DNA of 9,898 nt, from positions 1-9,898 of the forward strand of contig CAIKYE010000069.1 in the NCBI GenBank assembly GCA_903831585.1. Direction: 5' to 3'. A program made the translations under genes and the position numbers. Source of the stretch: an uncultured Micrococcales bacterium (GTDB lineage: Bacteria; Actinomycetota; Actinomycetes; Actinomycetales; Microbacteriaceae). The notes beneath the pieces were generated by a model. It saw nothing but the letters and a program-made list of their open reading frames with translations, ran no database searches and was not told the origin of the DNA. This document shows, piece by piece, positions 1 through 6,117 of this stretch (the first letter of the stretch is position 1; every line of letters starts with the position of its first letter).

Positions 1-57
1 ATGTCTATTACCTATGCAATCGGAACTCTGGTTGGTTCGGTTCACTTCTAACTTCGA

Positions 58-63
58 TAAACT
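58..63 (+). promoter_or_regulatory. Leaderless -10 element of mqo
   Basis: TAAACT matches the actinobacterial -10 consensus TANNNT. It is followed by exactly 6 nt and then the GTG start of mqo at 70, so transcription is predicted to begin on the start codon. There is no Shine-Dalgarno sequence in front of the GTG, which fits leaderless translation. The same 6-nt geometry recurs at 2484-2489 and 7159-7164. I see no convincing -35. The rest of the first 57 nt holds no feature I can call. Confidence 0.55.
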
Positions 64-69
64 CGCCTT

Positions 70-1548
70 GTGAGCAAGTACGAAAAGGTTGATGTCGCCC
101 TAATCGGTGGCGGAATTATGAGCGCAACGCTCGGAGCCTTGCTGAAGCATCTAAACCCAAAGTTTAAAATTGCAGCCTACGAGCGTCTTGAGTCGGTGGC
201 TCTGGAGTCCTCGAATCCTTGGAACAATGCCGGCACAGGCCACGCTGCTCTCTGTGAATTGAATTACATGCCAGATTCTAAAGATGGCTCGTTGCCTAAC
301 CCCGCGAAGGCAATTGAGATAAATGAGCAGTTTCAATTGAGCCGACAGCTTTGGGCTTCCTTCGTGAAATTGCGAATTCTCGGATCGCCGGAGACATTCA
401 TTCACTCGACCCCACACATGACCTTCGTTCGCGGTGCGAAGAACGTTGATTACCTGCGCAGACGCGCTACAGTCCTGGCAAAACAGCCGCTATTTTCTGG
501 TTTCGAGTTTTCGACAAGCTACACAAAAATCGCTGCCTGGGCACCACTCTTAATTGAAGGTCGCGATCGAAACGAGCAAATTGCTGCAACTCGAATTGCA
601 TCTGGAACAGACGTTGACTTTGGTGCCGTAACCAATCAGCTCTTCGATTTTCTTGCGAAGAAGGGCACTGTTGTGCAAGTGAACTCCGAGGTCGTCTCTT
701 TGAGACGGGTCAACGAAGGTTGGCACTTGACCATTAGAGACACAAAAACCGGCACAAAAAGATATGTGCAAGCCGGGTTTGTCTTCGTTGGTGCCGGCGG
801 TTGGGCGTTGAAGCTTCTCCAGAAGGCAGGTATCCCTGAAGCCAAGGGTTTCGGCCTATTTCCGGTTAGTGGCTCATTCCTTCGAACTGACAAGCCAGAA
901 CTGGTAGCCAGCCATAGGGCCAAGGTTTACAGTCAAGCGTCGGTTGGTGCACCACCGATGTCGGTTCCTCACCTGGATAGCCGAATCGTCGACGGAAACG
1001 GAAGCCTTCTTTTTGGACCATACGCGGGTGCAATACCAAAATTCTTGAAGCAGGGTTCGGTTCTCGATTTGCCCTTGACCATCAGACTTTCAAACATTCG
1101 ACCGTACCTATCAGTGGCATTGAAGAACATCTCGCTGATCAAGTATCTAGTCAAAGAACTCGCCAAGTCGAAGAGTAAACAATTCGAATCACTTCGAGAA
1201 TTTATGCCTAACGCAGAACCAGCAGACTGGAAGTTGATAACCGCTGGCCAGCGTGCGCAAGTTATAAAGCGCGACGCAAAAGGTAACGGAACACTTCAAT
1301 TTGGCACAGAGGTTGTCACATCCGCCGATGGCTCAATTGCCGGATTACTTGGCGCTTCTCCAGGAGCTTCGACCTCGGTTCACATCATGCTTGAGATTCT
1401 CAAGAAATCGTTCGAAGCCGATTTTGACAAATGGTCACCTCAATTGAAGAAACTCATTCCATCACTCGGAATTGAGCTCAACCGAGATCCAAAAATGGCC
1501 AAGAAGATAATGGCCGATACAGCCAAGACGCTAAAGCTTAAGGGCTAA
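70..1548 (+). CDS. mqo: Malate:quinone oxidoreductase (Mqo)
   Basis: This FAD-dependent peripheral membrane enzyme oxidises L-malate to oxaloacetate and passes the electrons to (mena)quinone, so it serves both the TCA cycle and the respiratory chain. The 492-aa length is close to actinobacterial Mqo (about 500 aa). The N-terminus carries the dinucleotide-binding fold VALIGGGIMSATLGALL (residues 9-25), an acidic residue at the end of strand 2 (YERLE, 37-41), and the family block SSNPWNNAGTGHAALCELNY (48-67). The C-terminal part has the second FAD-contacting region with TAGQRAQVIKRD and GLLGASPGASTS. GTG at 70 is chosen because it sits exactly 6 nt after a TANNNT element, which predicts leaderless expression. 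The 3' end overlaps the convergent gene at 1538 by 11 bp. Identification is firm, and the whole gene is intact. Confidence 0.95.
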   Translation: MSKYEKVDVALIGGGIMSATLGALLKHLNPKFKIAAYERLESVALESSNPWNNAGTGHAALCELNYMPDSKDGSLPNPAKAIEINEQFQLSRQLWASFVKLRILGSPETFIHSTPHMTFVRGAKNVDYLRRRATVLAKQPLFSGFEFSTSYTKIAAWAPLLIEGRDRNEQIAATRIASGTDVDFGAVTNQLFDFLAKKGTVVQVNSEVVSLRRVNEGWHLTIRDTKTGTKRYVQAGFVFVGAGGWALKLLQKAGIPEAKGFGLFPVSGSFLRTDKPELVASHRAKVYSQASVGAPPMSVPHLDSRIVDGNGSLLFGPYAGAIPKFLKQGSVLDLPLTIRLSNIRPYLSVALKNISLIKYLVKELAKSKSKQFESLREFMPNAEPADWKLITAGQRAQVIKRDAKGNGTLQFGTEVVTSADGSIAGLLGASPGASTSVHIMLEILKKSFEADFDKWSPQLKKLIPSLGIELNRDPKMAKKIMADTAKTLKLKG

Positions 1549-2134
1549 CGAATCCCTGCTGGCGCACCGACCCGAGAGGCTCGTAATCGCCAATTTGATA
1601 GCTTAGTTTTCCAGCTGCCCAGTAAACGTCAATGTATGCATTGACATCTAGTTCATCTTGGTTGCGACAGGTGAACCACCGACCCGAAGACTCACGCCAC
1701 CCGTCAGCCGCGTACGAATCAAACAATTCAGCACTACTGTTCGTGCGTTGAATGTACCTGCCGTGCAATTGGTCGACGTAGAAATTTCTGTAGTCGAAGT
1801 CGGCGGTTTCGAGTTTCATCGTAAAACCATCAAGCCAACTTGGATACACCTTGAAGTCAGAAACCTTGCAGTATCCGCAAAGGGCCGAAACATCATCTGA
1901 CATCAACATCGTTTTTGGGCAGGCGATGATCGCAGGTTGTCCGGCAAAACTCAGCCTTGAATCGTTCATCAACTTGCGTTCTAATGCGACACCATCAACG
2001 CCGTGAAAGCCCGCCGATTTCATAATTGTGGGAATAGCTGGTTCGGCCTTTGGCAGATTTGAGACGATGTTGAGCGCTAGTAACGGAACCGTAATGGCTA
2101 GAAGCGTGATGACCAGGGATCTTATGTTTCGCAC
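1538..2134 (-). CDS. Unknown protein with N-terminal membrane anchor and four cysteines
   Basis: I do not recognise this 198-aa protein. The frame stays open upstream through the tRNA-Val gene, but the true start is almost certainly GTG at 2134: it has a perfect GGAGG ribosome-binding site (2141-2145) 6 nt upstream, and longer versions would translate tRNA sequence. Residues about 7-24 (LVITLLAITVPLLALNIV) form one hydrophobic segment after a short Arg-containing N-terminus, which suggests a signal anchor or signal peptide with the rest outside the cell. Cysteines lie at 72, 86, 89 and 156, with 86 and 89 forming a CGYC motif. Two exported disulfides or a CxxC redox site are possible, but no thioredoxin fold is evident. 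The C-terminal half is rich in Tyr, Trp and Asp. The gene starts 23 nt after tRNA-Val and could be cotranscribed with the tRNAs. Confidence 0.75.
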   Translation of the reverse strand: MRNIRSLVITLLAITVPLLALNIVSNLPKAEPAIPTIMKSAGFHGVDGVALERKLMNDSRLSFAGQPAIIACPKTMLMSDDVSALCGYCKVSDFKVYPSWLDGFTMKLETADFDYRNFYVDQLHGRYIQRTNSSAELFDSYAADGWRESSGRWFTCRNQDELDVNAYIDVYWAAGKLSYQIGDYEPLGSVRQQGFVSP

Positions 2135-2140
2135 GCTTTG

Positions 2141-2145
2141 CCTCC
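2141..2145 (-). promoter_or_regulatory. Ribosome-binding site fixing the start at 2134
   Basis: On the minus strand this reads GGAGG, 6 nt before the GTG at 2134. It is the strongest Shine-Dalgarno match I noticed in the window and decides the start of the 198-aa gene. A CCTC block at 2149-2152 (minus strand) could pair with the last four bases across a 4-nt loop and partly hide the site; such a short stem is only marginally stable. Confidence 0.7.
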
Positions 2146-2157
2146 GATGAGGTGGAC

Positions 2158-2232
2158 TGGTGGACGATACTGGGTTCGAACCAGTGACCCCTTCCATGTC
2201 AAGGAAGTGCGCTACCACTGCGCCAATCGTCC
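2158..2232 (-). tRNA. tRNA-Val (GAC)
   Basis: The minus strand folds into a full cloverleaf. The acceptor GGACGAT pairs with ATCGTCC, the D stem is GCGC/GCGC, and the anticodon stem CTTCC/GGAAG encloses loop TTGACAT with anticodon GAC. The T arm is ACTGG-TTCGAAC-CCAGT and the discriminator is A. The 3' CCA is encoded (2158-2160), unlike in the two tRNAs upstream. It is the last tRNA of the Gly-Cys-Val cluster. Confidence 0.97.
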
Positions 2233-2245
2233 GTGCTGTGTTTCG

Positions 2246-2316
2246 AGGTGAAGACGGGATTTGAACCCGTGTAGACGGCTTTGCAGGCCGCTGCCTCGCC
2301 TCTCGGCCACTCCACC
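2246..2316 (-). tRNA. tRNA-Cys (GCA)
   Basis: The 71-nt minus-strand cloverleaf has acceptor GGTGGAG/CTTCACC, containing one G-U pair and one A-U mismatch position read as A-T. The anticodon stem GCGGC/GCCGT encloses loop CTGCAAA with anticodon GCA, and the T arm is ACGGG-TTCAAAT-CCCGT. The discriminator base is U, the identity element expected for cysteine tRNA. CCA is not encoded, so it must be added after processing. It lies 13 nt upstream of tRNA-Val. Confidence 0.97.
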
Positions 2317-2348
2317 GTGCTTGAACACAAGAAAACCTGTGGTCTGCG

Positions 2349-2421
2349 AGCGGATGACGAGATTCGAACTCGCGACCCCAACCTTGGCAAGGTTGTGCTC
2401 TACCAACTGAGCCACATCCGC
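2349..2421 (-). tRNA. tRNA-Gly (GCC)
   Basis: The 73-nt minus-strand cloverleaf has acceptor GCGGATG/CATCCGC and D arm GCTC-AGTTGGTA-GAGC. The anticodon stem CAACC/GGTTG encloses loop TTGCCAA with anticodon GCC, and the T arm is GCGAG-TTCGAAT-CTCGT. The discriminator is U and CCA is not encoded. It is the first gene of the tRNA operon; the Gly-Cys-Val order is a common actinobacterial cluster. Confidence 0.97.
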
Positions 2422-2424
2422 ATA

Positions 2425-2438
2425 TCTTGTTTCCAAGA
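2425..2438 (-). other. Leader hairpin in front of tRNA-Gly
   Basis: On the minus strand TCTTG-GAAA-CAAGA is a perfect 5-bp stem closed by a GNRA-type GAAA tetraloop. It ends 3 nt before the mature 5' end of tRNA-Gly (2421). With the predicted transcription start at about 2439, the primary transcript would begin almost directly with this hairpin. It may keep the leader from invading the tRNA fold or set the RNase P cut; that role is inference. Confidence 0.5.
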
Positions 2439-2445
2439 CCTCGCT

Positions 2446-2475
2446 ACTCTAACCCAAAAAACGGGAATTTCGCAA
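2446..2475 (-). promoter_or_regulatory. Promoter of the tRNA-Gly-Cys-Val operon
   Basis: The minus strand shows TTGCGA (2475-2470) as a -35 and TAGAGT (2451-2446) as a -10, separated by 18 nt. The predicted start is near 2439, about 18 nt before tRNA-Gly. The -35 region overlaps where the -35 of the divergent promoter for the gene at 2496 would sit, so the two may compete. Confidence 0.55.
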
Positions 2476-2483
2476 CATTGGCT

Positions 2484-2489
2484 TAGCCT
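2484..2489 (+). promoter_or_regulatory. Leaderless -10 element for the 78-aa protein
   Basis: TAGCCT fits TANNNT and is followed by 6 nt and the GTG at 2496, the same geometry as mqo and the DUF3000 gene. No Shine-Dalgarno sequence is present. It is the main evidence that the small open frame at 2496 is a real gene. Confidence 0.5.
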
Positions 2490-2495
2490 TTAGGC

Positions 2496-2732
2496 GTGCA
2501 TACCATTGGCCAACAGAACCCGATTGAGGTCATTCTTGCCGTTTGTTTTGTGCTCGTGGCTTTCGCCGCCCTGATCGGAACCTTCGTCCTCGCGTTTGCT
2601 TACGTTTATTCGAACGTCTTCGAAAAGTGGCCCGAATACTCGAACCTACGCAAGGTTCAAGTAGTTAGAAACATCTCGGTCACGCTTCTGATTATCGCGA
2701 TTCTGATTTGGTTGGCATCGAATCGTTTCTAA
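2496..2732 (+). CDS. Small two-helix membrane protein, unknown function
   Basis: I do not recognise this 78-aa protein. It has two clear hydrophobic segments: residues about 11-38 (VILAVCFVLVAFAALIGTFVLAF and following) and about 59-75 (NISVTLLIIAILIWLAS). A short polar stretch with Lys, Glu and Arg (NVFEKWPEYSNLRKVQVVR) links them. The likely topology is a hairpin with a mostly charged loop on one side. Support for it being real comes from the leaderless promoter 6 nt upstream of the GTG, membrane-protein composition, and its neat 4-nt stop-codon overlap with amt. It is divergent from the tRNA operon. Nothing in the sequence ties it to ammonium transport beyond being next to amt and on the opposite strand. 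Confidence 0.7.
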   Translation: MHTIGQQNPIEVILAVCFVLVAFAALIGTFVLAFAYVYSNVFEKWPEYSNLRKVQVVRNISVTLLIIAILIWLASNRF

Positions 2733-4021
2733 CCGCGATCAGCACCAAACGCGTAGGCGTCTTCACCATGCACCACTGTGTCAATGCCGGCGATTTCATC
2801 CTCTGCTTTAACCCTGAAGCCAATTGTCTTCTCGATGAGGAAGCCGATTACAAGCGCAAGCACGAAGCTGTAGACCAATACCGCTACTGCGCCTAGAGCC
2901 TGCATTGCTAGCTGGTGGAAGCCAAAGCCGAAGGCAGCACCGACTCCATTGCCGAAGAAGCCAATCCAAAGAGTTCCAACGAATCCACCAACCAGGTGAA
3001 TTCCCACGACATCTAGAGAATCGTCAAAGCCAAGTGCAAACTTCAAATCAATTGCCATGGCGCAGAGAGCTCCGGCAACCAGTCCAAGCGCTAACGCCCA
3101 GACCGGGTCGAGGCTAGCGCAAGCTGGAGTGATTGCAACTAGGCCAGCGACGGCACCCGACCCAGCACCGATTGAGGTTGCCTTGCCGTGCTTGAGTTTC
3201 TCTACGAGAATCCAACCGAGCATTGCCGCAGCCGGAGCACCGATTGTGTTAATGAAGGCGAGCGATGCGACACCGTCAGCGGCGACCGCAGATCCGGCGT
3301 TGAAGCCGAACCAGCCAAACCAAAGAAGTGCAACACCTAGCAAGGTGAGGGGAACGTTGTGTGGCTGATTGATTCCCTTGCTGAAACCGAAACGCTTTCC
3401 TAAAACAATCGCGAGTGCTAATCCAGCCGCACCAGCGTTGATGTGAACAGCCGTTCCTCCAGCGAAGTCAATTACACCCAAGTTGTAGACGATCCAACCG
3501 CCGTCGGTCATCTTTCCGTCAACCATTGTGAAGTTGAAAACCCAGTTGGCGACCGGAAAGTAGACGATGGTTGCCCAAACACCGGCAAACACCATCCACG
3601 CGCCGAATTTTGCCCTGTCGGCGATTGCGCCAGAGATCAGCGCAACGGTAATGATCGCGAAGGTTGCTTGAAATGCTACGAAGGCCAGTGAGGGAAAGCT
3701 TGTGCCAGATGCAAACAAGCCACCTTCAGTCGGATTAGCGGAATCCTTCACCTGTTGGGTGAGTCCTAGGAAGTTCGTGTCAATTCCGAACCAGCCATCG
3801 ATTCCGAGAAAGCTCTCGGTTCCCCCATTTGAGAAAGAAATCGCATAGCCGTAGAGGACCCACAACACGGCAATTAGCCCGAGAGACCCGAAACTCAGCA
3901 TCATCATGCTGACAACGCTCTTGGCCTTCACCATGCCGCCATAGAAGAATGCAAGACCCGGCGTCATTAGCAAGACGAGAGCTGCTGATACGAGAATAAA
4001 TGCGGTGTTTCCCTGGTCCAT
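2729..4021 (-). CDS. amt: Ammonium transporter (Amt/MEP/Rh family)
   Basis: This is an integral membrane channel of 430 aa with about 11 hydrophobic helices that moves ammonium/ammonia into the cell as a trimer. The N-terminus TPGLAFFYGGMVKAK (20-34) and DFAGGTAVHINAGAAGLALA (185-204) are family signatures. The twin pore histidines are seen as H193 and H342 (VGIHLVGGFVGTLWIG). The cytosolic tail FRVKAEDEIAGIDTVVHGEDAY (402-423) is the conserved part that contacts PII proteins. ATG at 4021 is chosen because AAAGAGG lies 6 nt upstream; the frame extends to a TTG at 4054 but without a comparable site. A cluster of GAAAC half-sites 50-90 nt upstream may give nitrogen control. No glnK or glnD follows it, unlike many amtB loci; instead it overlaps a convergent gene by 4 nt. 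Confidence 0.95.
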   Translation of the reverse strand: MDQGNTAFILVSAALVLLMTPGLAFFYGGMVKAKSVVSMMMLSFGSLGLIAVLWVLYGYAISFSNGGTESFLGIDGWFGIDTNFLGLTQQVKDSANPTEGGLFASGTSFPSLAFVAFQATFAIITVALISGAIADRAKFGAWMVFAGVWATIVYFPVANWVFNFTMVDGKMTDGGWIVYNLGVIDFAGGTAVHINAGAAGLALAIVLGKRFGFSKGINQPHNVPLTLLGVALLWFGWFGFNAGSAVAADGVASLAFINTIGAPAAAMLGWILVEKLKHGKATSIGAGSGAVAGLVAITPACASLDPVWALALGLVAGALCAMAIDLKFALGFDDSLDVVGIHLVGGFVGTLWIGFFGNGVGAAFGFGFHQLAMQALGAVAVLVYSFVLALVIGFLIEKTIGFRVKAEDEIAGIDTVVHGEDAYAFGADRG

Positions 4022-4070
4022 TTGAAACCTCTTTCGTTGACTGCGATTAGTCAAAGAATTGAGCGTCTAG

Positions 4071-4108
4071 GTTTCGAAAACATGGGAAAAATGTTTCGAA
4101 ATTGTAAA
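4071..4108 (-). promoter_or_regulatory. Candidate GlnR-like nitrogen operator upstream of amt
   Basis: On the minus strand two GAAAC half-sites (4097-4093 and 4075-4071) are exactly 22 bp apart. They alternate with a-type positions TTTAC (4108-4104) and CCCAT (4086-4082), every gap being 6 nt. This is the spacing of the actinobacterial GlnR box (gTnAC-n6-GAAAC repeated). Both b half-sites are perfect, the first a half-site is 4 of 5 positions allowing for the degenerate base, and the second is poor. It lies 50 nt before the amt start, the place expected for nitrogen control. The same bases overlap a possible terminator hairpin, so one reading could be accidental. AmtR or another regulator is an alternative. 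Confidence 0.45.
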
Positions 4109-4119
4109 ACTTCGAAACA
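4087..4119 (-). terminator. Possible rho-independent terminator of zapE
   Basis: On the minus strand TGTTTCGAAGTT (4119-4108) pairs with AATTTCGAAACA (4103-4092) over 12 bp with one G-U pair and a TTAC loop. Five T residues follow (4091-4087). It begins 24 nt after the zapE stop codon. The stem has only three G-C pairs, so it is weak, and its arms are the TTCGAA palindromes also counted in the operator reading. Confidence 0.45.
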
Positions 4120-4142
4120 ATGGACCGACGGCTATCAGGTCT

Positions 4143-5144
4143 CTAAAGACCCAGTGCTCCGAGTCTCGAAATTGCTCGCTGATACTTTTTCTTGTACCCG
4201 CCGGCCACGTGATCGGCTCTAAAAACTTTGGTTAGGTCGATGCCAGAGCCCCGAACTGCAACTTGCATCTCATACGCCCGGTCGATGAAGCTCACGAAGC
4301 GCAGAGCAGCCGCCTGGTCATCTAGAACGTGGGCTCCCAATAGACCGACTCGCTCAACTCCCTCGAGAAGCAACCCGTACTTTGACGGATGGACCTTAGC
4401 GAGATGATTGAGCAGATCGTCGAATCCGTCGATTGAGGCCGTGGTTGCCTTCGCAAGCCACTGTTCAATTTGTTTGTCGGTTCGGGTTTCGAGGTCGACC
4501 GTGAGGGGTCTGTGTCTATGGTCTTCTCCGTCAATTCTTAGAATGAGAAATCTTTCAGAGATTCCGTGTATTTCTCTGGCGAAGTCATCGGCTGCAAAGC
4601 GCCCTTCGCCAAGGGCGGTAGGAGGAGTGTTAGATGTCGCAGCAAACTTGACGCCACCCTGAGTCAATTCGTTCAATAGTCTCGACATGATCATCGTGTC
4701 ACCTGGATCATCGAGCTCAAACTCATCGATGCATATCAACTTGTACTTCGACAGCGCTTCACGGGCGTTTGCAAAACCGAGTGCACCGATCAGGCTCGTG
4801 AATGCAATGAAAGACCCAAATGCCTTCTTGCCTTTGAACTCGTGGAAAACGGCTGCGAGCAAATGAGTCTTACCGACTCCAAAGCCGCCATCGAGGTAGA
4901 TTCCAAAAGCCTCTGGTGCAGAATCTGAGCGAGAGAACAGAGATCGCTTAGAGGTTTTTCCCGAAGCGAAGTCTTGCGCAGCACTAGAGGCCAGTGCTTG
5001 AGACGCAAACTCACTGTGCGGAATGTAGTTGGTAAACCTGGCCTCCGCAAACTCCCGGGGAGGCACAAGGTCTGAGAGCAACCGAGAGGTCGTAGGACTC
5101 GGATTGCGGTCTAGAAGCGACAGAAAGTCGCCGATTTTTGCCAA
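4143..5144 (-). CDS. zapE: Cell division/AFG1-type AAA+ ATPase ZapE
   Basis: This 333-aa protein belongs to the AFG1/ZapE family of P-loop ATPases. In E. coli ZapE acts at the division ring under stress, while mitochondrial Afg1 helps quality control; the actinobacterial role is less clear. The Walker A motif GGFGVGKTH is at residues 86-94, Walker B LICIDEFEL at 136-144, a sensor-like ATSNTPP at 169-175, and the family block DDFAREIHGISERF at 186-199. The C-terminus contains IDLTKVFRADHVAGGYKKKYQRAISRL, also typical. The start is a TTG at 5144, supported by GAGG at 5154-5151 with a 6-nt gap; family alignment also begins near here. It is divergent from sseA and may share a symmetric -10 with it. 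A hairpin with a T run follows the stop, separating it from amt. Confidence 0.92.
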   Translation of the reverse strand: MAKIGDFLSLLDRNPSPTTSRLLSDLVPPREFAEARFTNYIPHSEFASQALASSAAQDFASGKTSKRSLFSRSDSAPEAFGIYLDGGFGVGKTHLLAAVFHEFKGKKAFGSFIAFTSLIGALGFANAREALSKYKLICIDEFELDDPGDTMIMSRLLNELTQGGVKFAATSNTPPTALGEGRFAADDFAREIHGISERFLILRIDGEDHRHRPLTVDLETRTDKQIEQWLAKATTASIDGFDDLLNHLAKVHPSKYGLLLEGVERVGLLGAHVLDDQAAALRFVSFIDRAYEMQVAVRGSGIDLTKVFRADHVAGGYKKKYQRAISRLGALGL

Positions 5145-5182
5145 TTCTTACCTCAGGTCTAGCGTGATGGGCTTTATTTGTT

Positions 5183-5188
5183 TAGCCT
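5183..5188 (+). promoter_or_regulatory. -10 element of the sseA-sufE operon
   Basis: TAGCCT fits TANNNT. With the 6-nt spacing seen elsewhere in the window, the start falls at about 5195. That leaves a 32-nt leader holding the AGAAGGA site before ATG 5227, and excludes the in-frame ATG at 5191 from the message. No convincing -35 is visible. Confidence 0.5.
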
Positions 5189-5189
5189 A
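5184..5189 (-). promoter_or_regulatory. Reverse -10 element for zapE on the same symmetric motif
   Basis: The minus strand reads TAGGCT, one base offset from the plus-strand TAGCCT, because TAGCCTA is a TANNNTA element that is valid on both strands. A start near 5177 would give zapE a 33-nt leader with its GAGG site. No -35 match was found; support is from symmetry and position only. Confidence 0.35.
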
Positions 5190-5213
5190 GATGAGTAGCG
5201 CCCAAATCTTCGC

Positions 5214-5220
5214 AGAAGGA
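5214..5220 (+). promoter_or_regulatory. Ribosome-binding site deciding the sseA start
   Basis: AGAAGGA lies 6 nt before ATG 5227. The longer in-frame start at ATG 5191 has no such site and sits 2 nt after the -10 element. Confidence 0.65.
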
Positions 5221-5226
5221 CCCACA

Positions 5227-6111
5227 ATGCCGGTTTCAATAGATCAAGACCCGAAAATCCAAGATTACGCAAATCCTCAAATGTTGGTCTCGACAACCTG
5301 GCTTGCCGAGAACCTTTCGAACCCAAACGTGGTTGTCGTCGAGTCAGATGAAGACCTTCTGCTTTACGCCACCGGCCACATACCAGGGGCGGTAAAGATT
5401 GACTGGCACACAGATCTCAACCACGCGGTTTTGCGCGATTACCTCAGCGGCGAGGATTTCTCCGCACTGTTATCTCGTGGCGGAATCAGCCGCGACACAA
5501 CCGTAATTCTTTATGGCGATAACAAAAACTGGTGGGCTGCTTATGCGCTTTGGGTTTTCAAGTTGTTTGGTCACCCCGATGTGCGACTTCTTGACGGAGG
5601 TCGAGAATTGTGGATTGCCGAGGGGCGAGAGCTAACCACAGATGCCACAGTAAGCGTTAAGACTGATTACCCCGTAATCGAAAGAGACGACAGTCTTTAC
5701 CGTGCATATCGAGATGATGTTCTCGCGCATCTAGGTAAACCGCTCATCGACGTGCGCAGCCCTGCGGAATACACCGGTGAACGCACACACATGCCAAATT
5801 ATCCCGAAGAGGGAGCACTTCGCGGCGGTCATATTCCAGGCGCGGCTTCGATTCCCTGGTCGAAGGCTGCCAATGACGATGCAACCTTTAGACCATTCGC
5901 ACAACTGAAAGAGCTTTACATCGACAACGAGAAGTTTGATCCGTCGAAAGAGCTAATCGCATACTGCCGCATTGGGGAACGTTCGAGCCACACCTGGTTC
6001 GTGCTCAAGTATCTTCTTGGTTTCGAGAATGTGAAGAACTACGACGGATCCTGGACTGAGTGGGGCAGCCTCGTCGGCGTTCCGATAGTCAAGGGCGCAG
6101 AACGCGTCTAA
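5227..6111 (+). CDS. sseA: Thiosulfate/3-mercaptopyruvate sulfurtransferase (two rhodanese domains)
   Basis: This 294-aa tandem rhodanese enzyme transfers sulfane sulfur from thiosulfate or 3-mercaptopyruvate to cyanide, thiols or a protein acceptor. Counting from 5227, the N-terminal domain (about 20-140) has the rhodanese block [11 protein letters not shown] at 50-60, but at the catalytic position it reads [11 protein letters not shown] with no cysteine, so it is non-catalytic as usual. The C-terminal domain (about 160-290) has [25 protein letters not shown] and the active loop CRIGERSS with catalytic Cys247. ATG 5227 is preferred over the in-frame ATG 5191, giving 306 aa, because of AGAAGGA 6 nt upstream and the predicted transcript start at about 5195. 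sufE follows 6 nt later. The sseA-sufE pairing is known in actinobacteria (Mycobacterium Rv3283-Rv3284) and suggests sulfur handover. Which donor it uses cannot be told from sequence. Confidence 0.9.
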   Translation: MPVSIDQDPKIQDYANPQMLVSTTWLAENLSNPNVVVVESDEDLLLYATGHIPGAVKIDWHTDLNHAVLRDYLSGEDFSALLSRGGISRDTTVILYGDNKNWWAAYALWVFKLFGHPDVRLLDGGRELWIAEGRELTTDATVSVKTDYPVIERDDSLYRAYRDDVLAHLGKPLIDVRSPAEYTGERTHMPNYPEEGALRGGHIPGAASIPWSKAANDDATFRPFAQLKELYIDNEKFDPSKELIAYCRIGERSSHTWFVLKYLLGFENVKNYDGSWTEWGSLVGVPIVKGAERV

Positions 6112-6117
6112 GCAGCC

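Noticed and set aside
1..51. Short ATG frame of 16 codons, possible leader peptide of mqo
   Set aside because: It has no visible start signal, another frame is equally open as a possible tail of an upstream gene, and the predicted mqo transcript starts at 70, after it.
1570..1585. CGAG/CTCG hairpin after mqo as a terminator
   Set aside because: Only 4 bp with no T run, and it lies inside the coding region of the opposite gene.
1658..1900. 80-aa open frame on the plus strand
   Set aside because: It is antisense to the better supported 198-aa gene, with no promoter or ribosome-binding site seen.
2135..2218. Upstream extension of the 198-aa gene to an ATG at 2218
   Set aside because: The extra 28 residues come from tRNA-Val and its flank; the GGAGG site fixes GTG 2134.
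2158..2421. tRNA cluster as an integration site for a mobile element
   Set aside because: No integrase, no duplicated tRNA 3' end and no foreign-looking genes are next to it in this window.
2199..2436. Open frames across the tRNA cluster, such as 2199-2390 and 2212-2436 (-) and 2281-2493 (+)
   Set aside because: They translate the tRNA cloverleaves and their spacers and have no start signals or protein-like composition.
4022..4054. Longer amt start at TTG 4054
   Set aside because: AAAGAGG precedes ATG 4021, and the Amt N-terminus aligns well from there.
5191..5226. Longer sseA start at ATG 5191
   Set aside because: It lies 2 nt after the -10 element with no ribosome-binding site; AGAAGGA sits before ATG 5227.
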